A DNA stretch of 50,812 nt from Hellea sp. (GCA_029250925.1 JAQXEH010000017.1:1-50812); one strand, 5' to 3'; shown: positions 1-10,199, numbered from the stretch's first letter. Numbers and translations: made by a program. Notes: generated by a model not told the origin, from the sequence alone.

Positions 1-1326
1 TTCCAATTTGTAGAGACAGCAAAATGGCTGGGAGGAGGCATTGATTTTAGACTTGGTGTTGATGGTATCTCAATATTATTTGTATTGCTGACCACTTTCT
101 TGACGCCCCTTTGTATTCTCTCCAGTGAAAAGTCGATAGTATCTCGAAAGTTAGAATACATGGTGGCTTTCTTAATTTTAGAAACCTTAATGATAGGTAC
201 CTTTGTTTCCTTAGATTTAATTCTTTTTTATCTTTTCTTTGAGGCCGTACTTATTCCTATGTTCATAATCATTGGGGTTTGGGGAGGAAAAAATAGAGTT
301 TATGCAAGTTACAAATTTTTCCTTTACACGCTTTTAGGGTCAGTATTAATGCTTGCAGCAATCATGTGGATATACAGCTATAGCAGTGTAAGCTTAGGTG
401 CCGCTTCAACTAATATAGAAGTATTAATTAATGAGTTGAGTATTCCAAAACAAACACAAAAATGGTTATGGCTAGCGTTTTTTGCATCTTTTGCTGTAAA
501 AATGCCAATGTGGCCAGTGCATACTTGGCTTCCAGATGCCCACGTCGAGGCGCCTACAGCAGGTTCCGTTATCCTTGCAGGTATATTGTTGAAGCTAGGG
601 GGATATGGTTTCCTGAGGTTTTCACTAACTTTATTTCCTAATGCCTCGCTGGAGTTGGCGCCATTAATTTTTTGGATGTCGGTAATAGCAATTATATACA
701 CCTCACTTATTGCTTATCGACAAAATGATATCAAAAAGCTGATAGCGTATTCATCAGTTGCCCATATGGGTTTTGTTACAATGGGTATATTTACATTTAA
801 TATTCAAGGGCTGCAGGGCGGAATTTATCAAATGTTATCACATGGTATTATTTCAGGAGCATTATTTTTCTGTGTTGGCGTGATATATGATAGAAAGCAT
901 ACGCGAGAAATCTCTAATTATGGTGGTCTAGTAAAAAGGATGCCCATATATGCTGCTTTTTTCATGCTATTTACAATGGCAAATATAGGCTTACCCGGCA
1001 CCTCAGGTTTTGTTGGTGAGATGCTCACAATGATTGGAGCATACCAAGTTAGCCCATGGATTGCTCTGGGTGCTGCAATGGGAATGATTTTTTCAGCGGT
1101 TTACGCGTTACATCTATACAGGGAGGTTATTTTTGGAGAACAAAAAAATCCTGATCTCGATGACATAAAGGACATAAATATTAGAGAATTAATAGTACTA
1201 ACTCCTTTAGCGTTTCTAACTATCTTATTTGGTGTTTACCCTTCACTTATAACAGACATAACGTCTGTTTCTGTTGAAAATTTAATTATTAATTTTAACG
1301 CTGCTACTGCGTTAAACGGAAATTAA
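1..1326 (+). CDS. nuoM: NADH-quinone oxidoreductase subunit M (5' end outside window)
   Basis: Proton-pumping antiporter-like membrane subunit of respiratory complex I, passing redox energy from NADH-to-quinone electron transfer into proton export across the inner membrane. The frame is open from base 1, so the gene is cut by the window edge: 441 residues are visible and roughly the first 50-60 of a usual ~500 are missing. The visible start, with [12 protein letters not shown], is already family-typical. Many hydrophobic spans follow. The conserved segment [20 protein letters not shown] carries the channel histidine and acidic residues of the MrpA/D-like antiporter fold. A later [13 protein letters not shown] contains the conserved lysines. 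It is followed after 4 bases by nuoN, so the two are one transcript. Confidence 0.97.
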   Translation, partial: FQFVETAKWLGGGIDFRLGVDGISILFVLLTTFLTPLCILSSEKSIVSRKLEYMVAFLILETLMIGTFVSLDLILFYLFFEAVLIPMFIIIGVWGGKNRVYASYKFFLYTLLGSVLMLAAIMWIYSYSSVSLGAASTNIEVLINELSIPKQTQKWLWLAFFASFAVKMPMWPVHTWLPDAHVEAPTAGSVILAGILLKLGGYGFLRFSLTLFPNASLELAPLIFWMSVIAIIYTSLIAYRQNDIKKLIAYSSVAHMGFVTMGIFTFNIQGLQGGIYQMLSHGIISGALFFCVGVIYDRKHTREISNYGGLVKRMPIYAAFFMLFTMANIGLPGTSGFVGEMLTMIGAYQVSPWIALGAAMGMIFSAVYALHLYREVIFGEQKNPDLDDIKDINIRELIVLTPLAFLTILFGVYPSLITDITSVSVENLIINFNAATALNGN

Positions 1327-1330
1327 AATT

Positions 1331-2764
1331 ATGTTTAATACAATTACATTATTTGCACCTCAATTGGTTCTAGCTTTTTTTGCCTCGCAGCTTTTATCGA
1401 CAGGAGCCTTTGCAAAGAAAAATATATCTATGGGCGTACGTAATTTTTCTATATTTGTCTTGTTGGTCTACTCACTAATTGGTTTTATTTTAGGTCAACC
1501 CACTGGAACAGCCTTCAAAGGTGCACTAATTATTGATAATTTTAGCCACTACATGAACTTAATAATTGGTTTATCTGCAGCCGCAGCCTTAGCCTTATCT
1601 AAAAGCTTTTTTCAAATTGAAAAACTTGATCGATTTGAATTTTCTATTTTGGTACTTTATTGCACTCTTGGAATGAGTATTATGGTATCTGCTAATACTC
1701 TACTAGCATTATATATTGGCATAGAAATGCAGTCTTTAGCGCTGTATGTAATGGCTGCTTTTAATCGTGATAGTTTAAGGTCGTCCGAAGCTGGTTTGAA
1801 ATATTTTGTTTTGGGTGCTCTTTCGTCAGGACTTCTTCTTTATGGTGCTTCACTGATATATGGCTTTACAGGTTCTATTGAATTTACTCAAATTTCTGAG
1901 GTCGTATCGTCTGGTGCATCTCCGGGAGTTATAGCAGGCATGGTATTTTTACTTTGTGGGTTGGCATTTAAAATCTCAGCTGCTCCCTTTCATATGTGGA
2001 CACCTGATGTTTATGAGGGGGCACCTACACCTGTCACCGCGTTTTTTGCATCAGTGCCCAAATTTGCTGCTATGGCATTAATCGCCCGCCTTTTAGTAGG
2101 CCCATTTGAAGGCATAGTCAGTCAATGGCAGCAAGTTATTGTAATCTTCGCAGTTTTATCAATGTTTATTGGTGCTATCGGAGCATTAGTTCAGGTAAAT
2201 ATAAAGCGCCTCATGGCTTATTCATCAATAGCTAATATGGGATTTGCACTAGTTGCATTGTCTGCGGGAACTGAAACTGGTGTGAAGGGTATGCTGATAT
2301 TTATGAGTATATATGTTGTATCAGTTATTGGAATATTTGCTTGCATACTTCAAATGAGAATTCGCGATGGTATGGTTGAAAATATAAATGATCTAGCGGG
2401 CCTATCTAGCACAAACAGAAGTTTAGCTGTGGTACTAACAATTTTCATGTTCTCAATCATGGGCATACCTCCGTTACTAGGTTTTTTTGGTAAGTTTTTT
2501 GCCTTTATACCAGCAATAGAAGCAGGTATGGTTTGGCTGGTCGTCTTAGCCCTCATAGCTTCTGTAATTGGCGCTTTTTATTATTTGCGTTTAGTGAAAA
2601 TAATCTGGGGGGACGAGAGTGAACATGATTTTGTTGAGGCTCCTAAAACTCTCAGAAGTATAGCTTTAATCTCTTCTTTATTAGTTTTTCCCGTTTTGAT
2701 ACTTCCGTTAGTTTCAATACCCACCCAAAGTCTAATATCTAGGGCTGCGAGCAGTTTATTTTGA
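1331..2764 (+). CDS. nuoN: NADH-quinone oxidoreductase subunit N
   Basis: Second antiporter-like proton-pumping subunit of complex I in this window, an inner-membrane protein of 477 residues with about 14 hydrophobic spans. The family block KISAAPFHMWTPDVYEGAPT starts near residue 214 and holds the conserved lysine and histidine of the proton path. KRLMAYSSIANMGF is the second lysine segment. Length is normal for alphaproteobacterial NuoN. As in most bacteria nuoN ends the nuo operon, and here the biotin ligase gene begins one base after its TGA, so birA is very likely translated from the same mRNA. Confidence 0.97.
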   Translation: MFNTITLFAPQLVLAFFASQLLSTGAFAKKNISMGVRNFSIFVLLVYSLIGFILGQPTGTAFKGALIIDNFSHYMNLIIGLSAAAALALSKSFFQIEKLDRFEFSILVLYCTLGMSIMVSANTLLALYIGIEMQSLALYVMAAFNRDSLRSSEAGLKYFVLGALSSGLLLYGASLIYGFTGSIEFTQISEVVSSGASPGVIAGMVFLLCGLAFKISAAPFHMWTPDVYEGAPTPVTAFFASVPKFAAMALIARLLVGPFEGIVSQWQQVIVIFAVLSMFIGAIGALVQVNIKRLMAYSSIANMGFALVALSAGTETGVKGMLIFMSIYVVSVIGIFACILQMRIRDGMVENINDLAGLSSTNRSLAVVLTIFMFSIMGIPPLLGFFGKFFAFIPAIEAGMVWLVVLALIASVIGAFYYLRLVKIIWGDESEHDFVEAPKTLRSIALISSLLVFPVLILPLVSIPTQSLISRAASSLF

Positions 2765-2765
2765 T

Positions 2766-3509
2766 GTGAAAATTATCCAACTAGAAAGCGTTGATTCAAC
2801 TAACGCCTATGCTAAGCTTTTATTGGAAACTGAGCATAAGTCCCCTTTTTGGATAGCAGCTGAACGCCAAACTAATGGGCGAGGGCGTTATCAAAGAAAA
2901 TGGATAAGTGATAAGGGTAATTTATTCTGTTCCAGAGTTTATTCGGTAGGTAATGATCTAAAACATGCATCTAATTTGAGCTTTGTGGCAGCCTTGGCGG
3001 TAGCAGAAACATTATTAAAATTTGTATCCCCAGAAACAATTAAAATTAAGTGGCCCAATGATGTTCTGCTGCGAGGTAAGAAGGTTTCAGGGATATTATT
3101 AGAAAGCTTTAATTATAGAAATAAAAATTATATAATTATAGGAATAGGAATAAACTTGTCACATCATCCTGAAGGTAACTTATACCCTGCAACAAATCTA
3201 TTAGATAATATAAGTGCTAAATCTTTCAAACTTTCGCCTTCAGGAATTCTTGATATATTAGTTGATAGATTTGAAACCATTAACGAAATCTATTTAAAAG
3301 AAGGTTTTACCGCCATAAGAGAGCAGTGGCTGCAGATAAGTCATAATATTCCGGGGGAAGTAGAGGTTAAACTATTAAATGAGCATTTCTCTGGAAGAGC
3401 TATGGGAATTGATTTAAATGGGTCATTGCTTGTTAGCTTACCGGATGGCACCATACGTAATGTAACTGCTGGCGATGTTTTTTTTGGTGGCGAAGAGGAT
3501 AAGGACTAA
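2766..3509 (+). CDS. birA: Biotin--[acetyl-CoA-carboxylase] ligase, monofunctional
   Basis: Cytoplasmic ligase that activates biotin with ATP and attaches it to the lysine of biotin carboxyl carrier domains. The start is GTG, one base after the nuoN stop. At 247 residues it has only the catalytic and C-terminal SH3-like domains: the protein opens directly with the [11 protein letters not shown] segment, so the DNA-binding helix-turn-helix of enteric BirA is absent and it should not repress transcription. The biotinyl-AMP loop GRGRYQRKW begins near residue 38, the biotin-binding KWPNDVL near 95, then [10 protein letters not shown] and IGIGINL. It sits between nuoN and coaX, the normal alphaproteobacterial position. 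coaX starts 5 bases downstream. Confidence 0.95.
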   Translation: MKIIQLESVDSTNAYAKLLLETEHKSPFWIAAERQTNGRGRYQRKWISDKGNLFCSRVYSVGNDLKHASNLSFVAALAVAETLLKFVSPETIKIKWPNDVLLRGKKVSGILLESFNYRNKNYIIIGIGINLSHHPEGNLYPATNLLDNISAKSFKLSPSGILDILVDRFETINEIYLKEGFTAIREQWLQISHNIPGEVEVKLLNEHFSGRAMGIDLNGSLLVSLPDGTIRNVTAGDVFFGGEEDKD

Positions 3510-3514
3510 TTGAT

Positions 3515-4282
3515 ATGTTGCTTGTAATAGATACTGGTAATACGAATACCCTTTTTGCAATACATGATGGTGATAAGTGGTTAGTTGAGTGGCGCATTGC
3601 TACTGATGCATCTCGCACTGCTGATGAATATGCAGTATGGTTTTATCAATTAATGAGCATGCAAAAAATGCAAATAAATGATATTAAAGCTTGCGTTATT
3701 TCATCAGTCGTTCCTCAATCACTTTTCAATATGCGAAACCTTGCTAGACGGCATTTAAATGTGGAACCTATTGTTGTTGGTGATGAAGGAATTGATATTG
3801 GAGTAGCTATCGATATAGATAACCCGAAAGAGGTTGGTTCTGATAGATTGGTAACAGCGTTGGGAGCCTTGCAAAAATACGAAGGCAATCTATTGATTGT
3901 CGACAGTGGTACAGCAACTACTTTTGACATTATTTCAAAAGATAAGCTTTTCGAGGGAGGAATTATTGCTCCTGGTATAAACCTTTCAGTTCGCGCCTTA
4001 CATGAGGCATCTGCACAATTACCCAGAATTGCAATTTTAAAGCCTGATCGTGTAGTTGCAAAAAATACGGTCGAAGCCATGCAGTCAGGTATTTTTTTTG
4101 GATATATCAGTTTAATAGACGGGTTGATTGATAAAATTTTAAGTGAGGATGGTCGTAACTTTACTGTTATCGGTACGGGCGGTGTGGCCTCCTTATTCAA
4201 GGGTGAAGCAAAATCTATTCAATATTATGATTCAAATCTAACTATTGATGGCCTTCTAAAAATATGGCGTTTGAATAAGTAG
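3515..4282 (+). CDS. coaX: Type III pantothenate kinase
   Basis: Phosphorylates pantothenate, the first committed step of coenzyme A synthesis, using the ASKHA-fold type III enzyme that is not feedback-inhibited by CoA. The protein is 255 residues, normal for the family. The phosphate-binding loop DTGNTNT lies at residues 6-12, the substrate segment [12 protein letters not shown] is in the middle, the second phosphate motif DSGTATTFD begins near residue 129, and [11 protein letters not shown] follows. No CoaA-type P-loop is present. The gene lies between birA and rnj in the common alphaproteobacterial order and is probably co-transcribed with both, with gaps of 5 and 7 bases. Confidence 0.96.
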   Translation: MLLVIDTGNTNTLFAIHDGDKWLVEWRIATDASRTADEYAVWFYQLMSMQKMQINDIKACVISSVVPQSLFNMRNLARRHLNVEPIVVGDEGIDIGVAIDIDNPKEVGSDRLVTALGALQKYEGNLLIVDSGTATTFDIISKDKLFEGGIIAPGINLSVRALHEASAQLPRIAILKPDRVVAKNTVEAMQSGIFFGYISLIDGLIDKILSEDGRNFTVIGTGGVASLFKGEAKSIQYYDSNLTIDGLLKIWRLNK

Positions 4283-4289
4283 TTTAGAT

Positions 4290-5975
4290 ATGGCTAAAAA
4301 AGCAAAAAACGAATTAATATTCTTACCTCTTGGTGGTTGCGGTGAAATTGGAATGAATCTAAATCTTTATGGATTTGGTCCTGAGAATAACCGAAAATGG
4401 ATAATAGTTGATATTGGCGTTACTTTTGGTTCAGCAGATACTCCCGGTGTGGAAATAATTATGCCAAATATTGACTTTATTTTATCTATTAAAAGTAACT
4501 TATTAGGTATTATATTGACACATGCACATGAGGATCATATGGGCGCTTTAGCTCGCCTGTGGCCTCAATTAGCATGTCCAGTTTATGCTACTCCATTCAC
4601 TATGTATCTTGTTAAAGATAGGTTGTCTGAATTTAATTTGTTAGATTTGGTAGAATTAAATACAATTGAATTAAAAAGTAAATTCAACTTAGGTCCCTTC
4701 GCTTTTGAATTCATTAATATGACACACTCAATCGCTGAGCCAAATGCATTATCCATAAAAACTGAATTAGGAACAATATTGCACACCGGTGATTGGAAAA
4801 TAGATGAACATCCGCAAATAGGTGAACCGATAGACTCAAAGTCCTTAAAGCATTTGGGTAAATCTGGGGTTCTTGCTATGGTTTGTGATAGTACGAATGT
4901 GTTTTCTGAAGGTTTTTCTGGAAGTGAACAAAATGTAAGAAAGGAATTAGTAAAGTTAGTAGGTGAGTATCCAAATGTTGGAGTTTCAGTTGCATCCTTT
5001 GCTTCAAATATTGCGAGGCTTGAATCTGTAATGATTGCAGCTAAATTAAATGGTCGGTCAGTATGTTTAGTTGGCCGCTCCATGAAAAGAATGGCAGGTG
5101 CTGCAAAAAGTATTGGTATGTTATCAGGCGTAGATCAATTTATCACAGAGGATGAAGCCAATGCTATCCCCGCATCACATGTTTTATATCTATGCACTGG
5201 TAGTCAGGGTGAGCCACGTGCTGCACTTTCCAGAATTGCTAACAGCGAGCATAGGAATGTAAAGTTTCATAAAGGGGATGTCGTTATATTTTCTTCAAAA
5301 GTTATTCCGGGAAATGAAGTGAGTATCTATGCCTTGCAAAATAAACTAGCCGAAAAAGGTATTGAAATTGTCACCGAAAAAATGAGAAATATCCATGTCT
5401 CTGGGCATCCTTGCCGTGAAGAACTAAAAAAGATGTATGAGTGGGTGAAGCCGATAGTGTCTATTCCCGTACATGGTGAAAGACGTCATTTAATCGAACA
5501 CTCTAAACTATCTAAGCTTTTGGGAGTAAAACACTCTGTGGCACCAAAAAATGGTGAAATGTATAAAATTACTAAAAATAGCGTTGAAGTTATTGATGTT
5601 GTTACTTCCGGGCGACTACACCAAGATGGTTCATTTATAGTGTCTGATGATGATGCGGGCTTAAGGGCAAGAAAGAAAATAGCGTATTCGGGCTATATAA
5701 GTTTGAGTTTAGTTTATAACGTAAAGGGGAATATACTATCTGGACCTGAGCCACGTGCAGTAGGAATAGCTACCGGGCATGATGGAAATTTAGTTGAGAG
5801 TTTATTGGATGGAGTTTCTGATGTGGCTGAATTAACCTTCAATAGCTTAAGTGCTAAAATTTATAGGGATGAGGATTTAGTTGAGGAAAAGTTAGTTTCT
5901 AAAATAAAGAGGTATGTTAAGGATAGAACTGGTAAGCGTACGCAAGTCGAAGTTATTGTGCATAAGGTAGTATGA
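4290..5975 (+). CDS. rnj: Ribonuclease J, metallo-beta-lactamase/beta-CASP family
   Basis: RNA-processing and decay nuclease with 5'-to-3' exonuclease and endonuclease activities. The protein is 561 residues. The metallo-beta-lactamase signature THAHEDHMGAL starts near residue 76 and supplies the zinc-binding His/Asp set. Further ligands are in GDWKIDEHP and DSTNVFSEG. The beta-CASP motifs HVSGHPC and PVHGERRHL follow, and a C-terminal domain of about 100 residues ends in KVV. In alphaproteobacteria RNase J acts in rRNA and mRNA maturation beside RNase E. The TGA stop overlaps the ATG of the next gene (ATGA), which implies coupled translation. Confidence 0.95.
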   Translation: MAKKAKNELIFLPLGGCGEIGMNLNLYGFGPENNRKWIIVDIGVTFGSADTPGVEIIMPNIDFILSIKSNLLGIILTHAHEDHMGALARLWPQLACPVYATPFTMYLVKDRLSEFNLLDLVELNTIELKSKFNLGPFAFEFINMTHSIAEPNALSIKTELGTILHTGDWKIDEHPQIGEPIDSKSLKHLGKSGVLAMVCDSTNVFSEGFSGSEQNVRKELVKLVGEYPNVGVSVASFASNIARLESVMIAAKLNGRSVCLVGRSMKRMAGAAKSIGMLSGVDQFITEDEANAIPASHVLYLCTGSQGEPRAALSRIANSEHRNVKFHKGDVVIFSSKVIPGNEVSIYALQNKLAEKGIEIVTEKMRNIHVSGHPCREELKKMYEWVKPIVSIPVHGERRHLIEHSKLSKLLGVKHSVAPKNGEMYKITKNSVEVIDVVTSGRLHQDGSFIVSDDDAGLRARKKIAYSGYISLSLVYNVKGNILSGPEPRAVGIATGHDGNLVESLLDGVSDVAELTFNSLSAKIYRDEDLVEEKLVSKIKRYVKDRTGKRTQVEVIVHKVV

Positions 5976-6406
5976 TCATGTCTAAGAGTTTTCTAGGTCC
6001 TTTGAATCATGTAGGTGTAGCTGTTCCTGATATTTACAAGGCTATAGATTTTTATGAAAATATTTTAGGAGTTGAAGGTATAACCACTCCAATTGACTTG
6101 CCTTCTCAAGGTGTAACGTATTCATTTGTTAATTTACCTAGTGGTCAAGTTGAATTAATTCAACCATATGGTGAAAACTCCCCAATTCATAAATTTCTTA
6201 GTAAAAACCCCAAGGGGGGGCAGCATCATATATGTTTCGAGGTAGCTGATATACATAAGGCTAGTGATGATATGAAAGAAAAGGGAATGAGAGTTCTTAA
6301 TGAGCCTCGCATTGGCGCTCATGGCACCTTAGTAGTTTTTTTGCATCCAGGAGACTCTGGGGGAGTTCTGATTGAGCTAATGGAAACTCCTTTAAATTCA
6401 CATTAG
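5972..6406 (+). CDS. mce: Methylmalonyl-CoA epimerase (VOC fold)
   Basis: Interconverts (S)- and (R)-methylmalonyl-CoA in propionyl-CoA breakdown. The 144-residue protein is a single glyoxalase/VOC unit pair with metal ligands in LNHVGVAV near the N-terminus, GGQHHICFEV in the middle and GVLIELME near the C-terminus, the pattern of Mce rather than of lactoylglutathione lyase. The ATG at 5972 overlaps the rnj stop; an ATG at 5978 is an equally possible start and would remove only two residues. The methylmalonyl-CoA mutase subunits are not in this window, so the pathway assignment rests on the family and on its usual alphaproteobacterial place after rnj. Confidence 0.92.
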   Translation: MIMSKSFLGPLNHVGVAVPDIYKAIDFYENILGVEGITTPIDLPSQGVTYSFVNLPSGQVELIQPYGENSPIHKFLSKNPKGGQHHICFEVADIHKASDDMKEKGMRVLNEPRIGAHGTLVVFLHPGDSGGVLIELMETPLNSH

Positions 6407-6415
6407 GTAGTAATT

Positions 6416-6697
6416 ATGTCTGTATTCTCGTTATTTGTTGTTTATCTTCTTATTTGGTGGGTAACACTTTTTGCTGTGCTTCCTTTTGGGGTGGTGGGTC
6501 AAAATGAAAAGGGTGAGATTGTGAATGGATCAGAGCCAGGAGCCCCTGCAGAGAGTAAGATAAAGAAGAAAGCCGTCATTACTACGGTTATTGCTACCTT
6601 TATATGGCTATTGGTGTGCTTTATTATAATCAGTGGTTTGTTAAGTTGGGATATTTTAGCAGATTTTTTGAACATTGATAAGTTGTCCGAAGAATAG
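6416..6697 (+). CDS. DUF1467 family small membrane protein
   Basis: A 93-residue protein with two membrane spans, at about residues 3-26 and 54-77, separated by a polar loop that begins GVVGQNEKGEIVNGSEPGAP. The first helix with IWWVTLFAVLPFGV and the loop are the recognisable features of the DUF1467 family, whose function is unknown. It is found next to mce and proS in many alphaproteobacteria, as here, and probably ends the nuo-birA-coaX-rnj-mce transcript. Position conservation suggests an inner-membrane accessory role; no activity can be read from the sequence. Confidence 0.85.
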   Translation: MSVFSLFVVYLLIWWVTLFAVLPFGVVGQNEKGEIVNGSEPGAPAESKIKKKAVITTVIATFIWLLVCFIIISGLLSWDILADFLNIDKLSEE

Positions 6698-6719
6698 CAG
6701 TTATCTTAAGTATTTGTGG

Positions 6720-6734
6720 TTTAACTAAGTTAAA
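6720..6734. repeat. 15-bp perfect palindrome between DUF1467 gene and proS
   Basis: TTTAACT-A-AGTTAAA is a perfect inverted repeat around one central A. It lies 22 bases after the DUF1467 stop and about 65 bases upstream of the putative proS promoter. There is no T-run after it, so it is not a convincing terminator. It could be an operator or chance in AT-rich DNA. Confidence 0.35.
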
Positions 6735-6783
6735 TATAGTTATTTATTCTCTAAAAAATAATTTCAATAATGTATCGATTTCA

Positions 6784-6812
6784 TTGGTTTTATTGGTTTA
6801 CGTTAGTATAAT
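6784..6812 (+). promoter_or_regulatory. Putative sigma-70-type promoter of proS
   Basis: TTGGTT at 6784-6789 is separated by 17 bases from a perfect TATAAT at 6807-6812. This would give a transcript start near 6819 and a leader of about 30 bases before the proS ATG at 6848. No strong ribosome-binding site precedes that ATG; only CGGA is present. The -35 match is weak, so this is tentative. Confidence 0.4.
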
Positions 6813-6847
6813 TGATTTTTAACCGATTAATATAACGGATTATCATT

Positions 6848-8170
6848 ATGCGTTTATCTAACTATTTTTTACCATTATTGAAGGAAACCCCTTCTGAAGC
6901 AACTATAGCGTCTCATAGATACATGCTTAGGGCTGGGATGGTTAAACAAGATAGCGCTGGGATATACATCTGGCTTCCTCTTGGATTCAAGGTTTTAAAA
7001 AAAATAGAAAAAATTGTGCGGGAAGAGCAGAATAAAGCAGGGGCAGTAGAAATTTTGATGCCTACCATACAGTCATCGAGTCATTGGAAAGAAACTGGTA
7101 GGTATGATGCTTATGGACCTGAAATGCTCAGAATTAAGGATAGAGGTGATAGAGAGTTGCTATACGGGCCTACCAACGAGGACATGATAACGGATATGTT
7201 TCGTACTTATGTTAAGTCTTACAAAGACTTGCCTCAAACTCTTTATCACATACAATGGAAATTTCGTGATGAAAGAAGACCAAGATTTGGGGTCATGCGC
7301 GGACGTGAATTTCTAATGAAAGACGCTTACAGTTTTGATGTTGATTTGGAGAGTGCACGACTTTCCTACAACAAGCAATTTGTGGCCTATTTAAATACAT
7401 ACGATAGACTAGGGTTGAAAGCAATTCCACTGCGAGCTGATACAGGACCAATTGGTGGGGACCTTTCACATGAGTTTCTTATTTTAGCTGAAACAGGTGA
7501 GAGTAAGGTTTATTGTCATTCAGACCTACTTGATATGGAGGCTCCAGGTTCTGTTATGGAAAAGGATTTGCAAGAAGTTGTAGATAGCAGAACATCTTTT
7601 TATGCGCGAGCAGATGATATGCATGACCAGAGTAAGTTTGATGAGATACCTAAAGATAAACAAGTGGTGGCAAGGGGTATCGAGGTTGGACATATTTTTC
7701 AGTTTGGTGATAAGTATTCAAAACCCATGAATGCTAATGTGCAGGGAGCCAATGGTAGAGTTAGTCCTGTAATGATGGGTTCTTATGGCGTTGGAGTATC
7801 AAGGCTGGTGGGTGGTATCATTGAGGCAAGTCATGATGAAAATGGAATTGTGTGGCCAAAATCAGTAACTCCATTTGGAGTTGGAATTATTAACCTAAAA
7901 GTTGGTGATGATGATGTTGATAGGGTCTGTGAAGAGCTCTATGAAATATTTGAAAAATCTGGAATTGAACCCCTTTATGATGATAAAAACGATAGGGGAG
8001 GTCAAAAATTTGCTCGAATGGATTTGATCGGTTTGCCATATCAGATTATTGTGGGGCCCAGAGGTTTAAAAGACGGTATAGTTGAAGTTAAAGTGAGAAT
8101 TTCTGGGGAGAAAAAGGAACTAAGTTTTGAAGATGCTGTAAACTATATTATAAGTGAATATGAAGTGTAA
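6848..8170 (+). CDS. proS: Prolyl-tRNA synthetase, short alphaproteobacterial type
   Basis: Class II aminoacyl-tRNA synthetase that charges tRNA-Pro. At 440 residues it lacks the ~180-residue editing insertion found in enteric ProS (~570 residues), as is normal for the alphaproteobacterial short form. The N-terminus [18 protein letters not shown] is characteristic. Motif 2 with [10 protein letters not shown] lies near residue 139, then [14 protein letters not shown]. Motif 3 [17 protein letters not shown] lies near 311, and the C-terminal anticodon-binding domain spans about 345-440. Because the cis-editing insert is missing, mischarged Ala-tRNA-Pro would have to be cleared by a separate trans-editing protein, which is not in this window. 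It starts a new group with lolC/E and lolD. Confidence 0.97.
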   Translation: MRLSNYFLPLLKETPSEATIASHRYMLRAGMVKQDSAGIYIWLPLGFKVLKKIEKIVREEQNKAGAVEILMPTIQSSSHWKETGRYDAYGPEMLRIKDRGDRELLYGPTNEDMITDMFRTYVKSYKDLPQTLYHIQWKFRDERRPRFGVMRGREFLMKDAYSFDVDLESARLSYNKQFVAYLNTYDRLGLKAIPLRADTGPIGGDLSHEFLILAETGESKVYCHSDLLDMEAPGSVMEKDLQEVVDSRTSFYARADDMHDQSKFDEIPKDKQVVARGIEVGHIFQFGDKYSKPMNANVQGANGRVSPVMMGSYGVGVSRLVGGIIEASHDENGIVWPKSVTPFGVGIINLKVGDDDVDRVCEELYEIFEKSGIEPLYDDKNDRGGQKFARMDLIGLPYQIIVGPRGLKDGIVEVKVRISGEKKELSFEDAVNYIISEYEV

Positions 8171-8175
8171 TTTGA

Positions 8176-9489
8176 ATGGGAAATAATGGCGAAACAATAT
8201 TACCCTTAATTCAATCTAATAGTCCTTTTGGAGCCATTGAACGAAAGATATCATTCAGATACCTTCGTTCAAAAAAAAATCAGGGCGGTGTGGGCCTCAT
8301 ATCTTTAATATCCTTTATCTGTATTATGTTGGCAATAGCAGCTATGATCATAATAATGTCAATTATGAACGGTTTCCGCGATGAGATGATTAACCTCACG
8401 ATAGGTTCAGAGGGGCATATGTTTGTTGCCTCATCAAACCCTGAGCCGAATAAGCAGTATATTGAATTGCTGGAAAAAGATTTATCATCCTTGTCGGGTA
8501 TTGAAGGTGCTTTTCAGTTCACTCAAAACTTTACGGGGATACAAGCTAATAGTCAGTTTGGTTTAGCTAAGGTTATAGGTATTTCTCCTGATAATTTAAA
8601 AGATTTTGAGCTTGTTGTGTCAAATATTATTGAGGGTTCAATTCAAAAACCTCTCTCCAGTTTAAAGCAAGAGAATATGATAACAATTGGATTGGGGTTA
8701 GCAAATTCATTTGGACTTAAAGTTGGTGATAGCATAGTAATTTACTCTCCTAACTCGCGGCAAACCATTAGCGGTCCAATGCCAATAAAAAAGTCTTATA
8801 CTATAGGGGCAATTTTTAAGTTAGGACTCTACCAGGCTGATTTATCAAATATTTATATGGATATAGATCAAGCTAGCTTGCTGTTTAATAAAGGACTTCA
8901 TTCTGGAGAGATTCAGATTCGTTTGTCGAATCCGGATGAATTAGATAAAATACGAAATGAGATATTAAATATTATTGATAAACCAGTTTTCATTCAATCT
9001 TGGAAAGATCGTAATGCATCCACTGCAACTGCTTTGAGAACTGAACAAATAGCAATGCGTTTTATCTTTATGGTTGTAGTAATAATTGCTGTTTTTCCAG
9101 TGTTGGCCTCTATGATTATGTTGGTAAAAAATAAATCAAAGGATATAGCCGTTCTGCGCACTTTAGGAGTTTCTAGGGCGGCTATTTTGAGAATATTTTT
9201 TATGACTGGAGTGTCAATAGGCTCTGTGGGTACTTTTTCAGGCGTTCTGTTGGGTATATTATTTTGTTCAAATGTAGATCACATCCAATCAGCTTTAGAG
9301 TTCGTTACAGGTGTCGAGTTGTTTCCTGAGGACGTCTATCAATTATCAGGGGGAATACCCTCTAAAGTAATCTGGGTTGAAGTCTTTGGGGTTGCATTTT
9401 GGGGATTTTTAATATCAGCGCTTGCAACATTCTTTCCTGCATTGACTGCCTCACGCATAGATCCAGTGGACGCATTGCGCTATGACTAA
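8176..9489 (+). CDS. lolC: Lipoprotein-releasing system permease, LolC/LolE family
   Basis: Inner-membrane subunit of the LolCDE-type ABC transporter that extracts outer-membrane lipoproteins from the inner membrane. The 437-residue protein has the family layout: an N-terminal FRYLRSKK segment, a first membrane helix near residues 42-68, a periplasmic domain of about 200 residues, and three C-terminal helices with the FtsX-like block KNKSKDIAVLRTLGVS. Only one such gene is adjacent to lolD, so the complex may be built from two copies of this protein; which of LolC or LolE it is cannot be decided. Its last 8 bases overlap the lolD start, implying coupled translation. Confidence 0.92.
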   Translation: MGNNGETILPLIQSNSPFGAIERKISFRYLRSKKNQGGVGLISLISFICIMLAIAAMIIIMSIMNGFRDEMINLTIGSEGHMFVASSNPEPNKQYIELLEKDLSSLSGIEGAFQFTQNFTGIQANSQFGLAKVIGISPDNLKDFELVVSNIIEGSIQKPLSSLKQENMITIGLGLANSFGLKVGDSIVIYSPNSRQTISGPMPIKKSYTIGAIFKLGLYQADLSNIYMDIDQASLLFNKGLHSGEIQIRLSNPDELDKIRNEILNIIDKPVFIQSWKDRNASTATALRTEQIAMRFIFMVVVIIAVFPVLASMIMLVKNKSKDIAVLRTLGVSRAAILRIFFMTGVSIGSVGTFSGVLLGILFCSNVDHIQSALEFVTGVELFPEDVYQLSGGIPSKVIWVEVFGVAFWGFLISALATFFPALTASRIDPVDALRYD

Positions 9490-10168
9490 AATAAATCCAA
9501 TTTTGGCAGTTCGAGACCTTAAAAAATACTATTCAACTGGCTCAAAGGTATTGAAAGTCCTAGATGGGGTAGAGCTTGATATTTATCCAGGCGAAGTAGT
9601 TGGATTAGTCGGGCCTTCAGGATCAGGAAAGTCGACTTTATTGCACTCTATCGGGTTGCTGGAAAAACCTACTTCAGGGAAAATAATTATTGATGGTCTC
9701 AATTGTAATAAACTCGGTGGTAAGAAGCGAACATTAGTACGTAGAGAATCTATAGGTATGGTTTATCAGTTCCATCATTTACTGAAAGAGTTCTCGGCAC
9801 TTGATAATGTAATAATACCGCAAATGGTAGCGGGGAAAAGTATTGAAGAATCGCGAGATGAGGCTATGCGGTTGCTCAAGACCTTGGGCTTAGAAAGCAG
9901 ATTTTATCACATGCCTGGCGAGCTTTCAGGTGGAGAGCAGCAGCGCGTTGCTATTGCTCGCGCTATATCAAATAAACCTAAGATTTTATTAACCGACGAG
10001 CCTACAGGTAATCTAGACCCAGAAACTTCTCTAAAGGTCTTTGAACAGTTATTGGCTTTGAGTATTGATGAGAAAGTTACTGTATTAGTTGCAACTCATA
10101 ATATGAATTTTATAAACTACATGAATAGAGTTTTAACTTTTCATAAGGGAAAGGCCGTTCCTTTTTAA
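9482..10168 (+). CDS. lolD: Lipoprotein-releasing system ATP-binding protein LolD
   Basis: Cytoplasmic ATPase that powers lipoprotein release. It is 228 residues, a single ABC domain. Walker [10 protein letters not shown] is near residue 44, the Q-loop in MVYQFHHLL, the ABC signature [15 protein letters not shown] near 148, Walker [13 protein letters not shown] near 169, and the switch histidine in VATHNMNF. The start overlaps the end of the permease gene by 8 bases. Downstream, 31 bases separate it from the end of a convergently transcribed permease gene, and no clear terminator hairpin is seen there. Confidence 0.96.
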   Translation: MTKINPILAVRDLKKYYSTGSKVLKVLDGVELDIYPGEVVGLVGPSGSGKSTLLHSIGLLEKPTSGKIIIDGLNCNKLGGKKRTLVRRESIGMVYQFHHLLKEFSALDNVIIPQMVAGKSIEESRDEAMRLLKTLGLESRFYHMPGELSGGEQQRVAIARAISNKPKILLTDEPTGNLDPETSLKVFEQLLALSIDEKVTVLVATHNMNFINYMNRVLTFHKGKAVPF

Positions 10169-10199
10169 GCGTTTAATTGAGCCCAATATTTGCATCTCA

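Noticed and set aside
4583-5083. Long minus-strand open frame inside rnj, and similar ones inside coaX, dnaE and nuoM
   Set aside because: They lie opposite well-supported conserved genes, have no ribosome-binding site and give no recognisable protein.
6770-6811. A 13-residue open frame rich in Trp, Phe and Tyr before proS that could look like an attenuator leader peptide
   Set aside because: No ribosome-binding site, no proline codons, no terminator/antiterminator pair, and it overlaps the likely proS -10, so it would not be transcribed whole.
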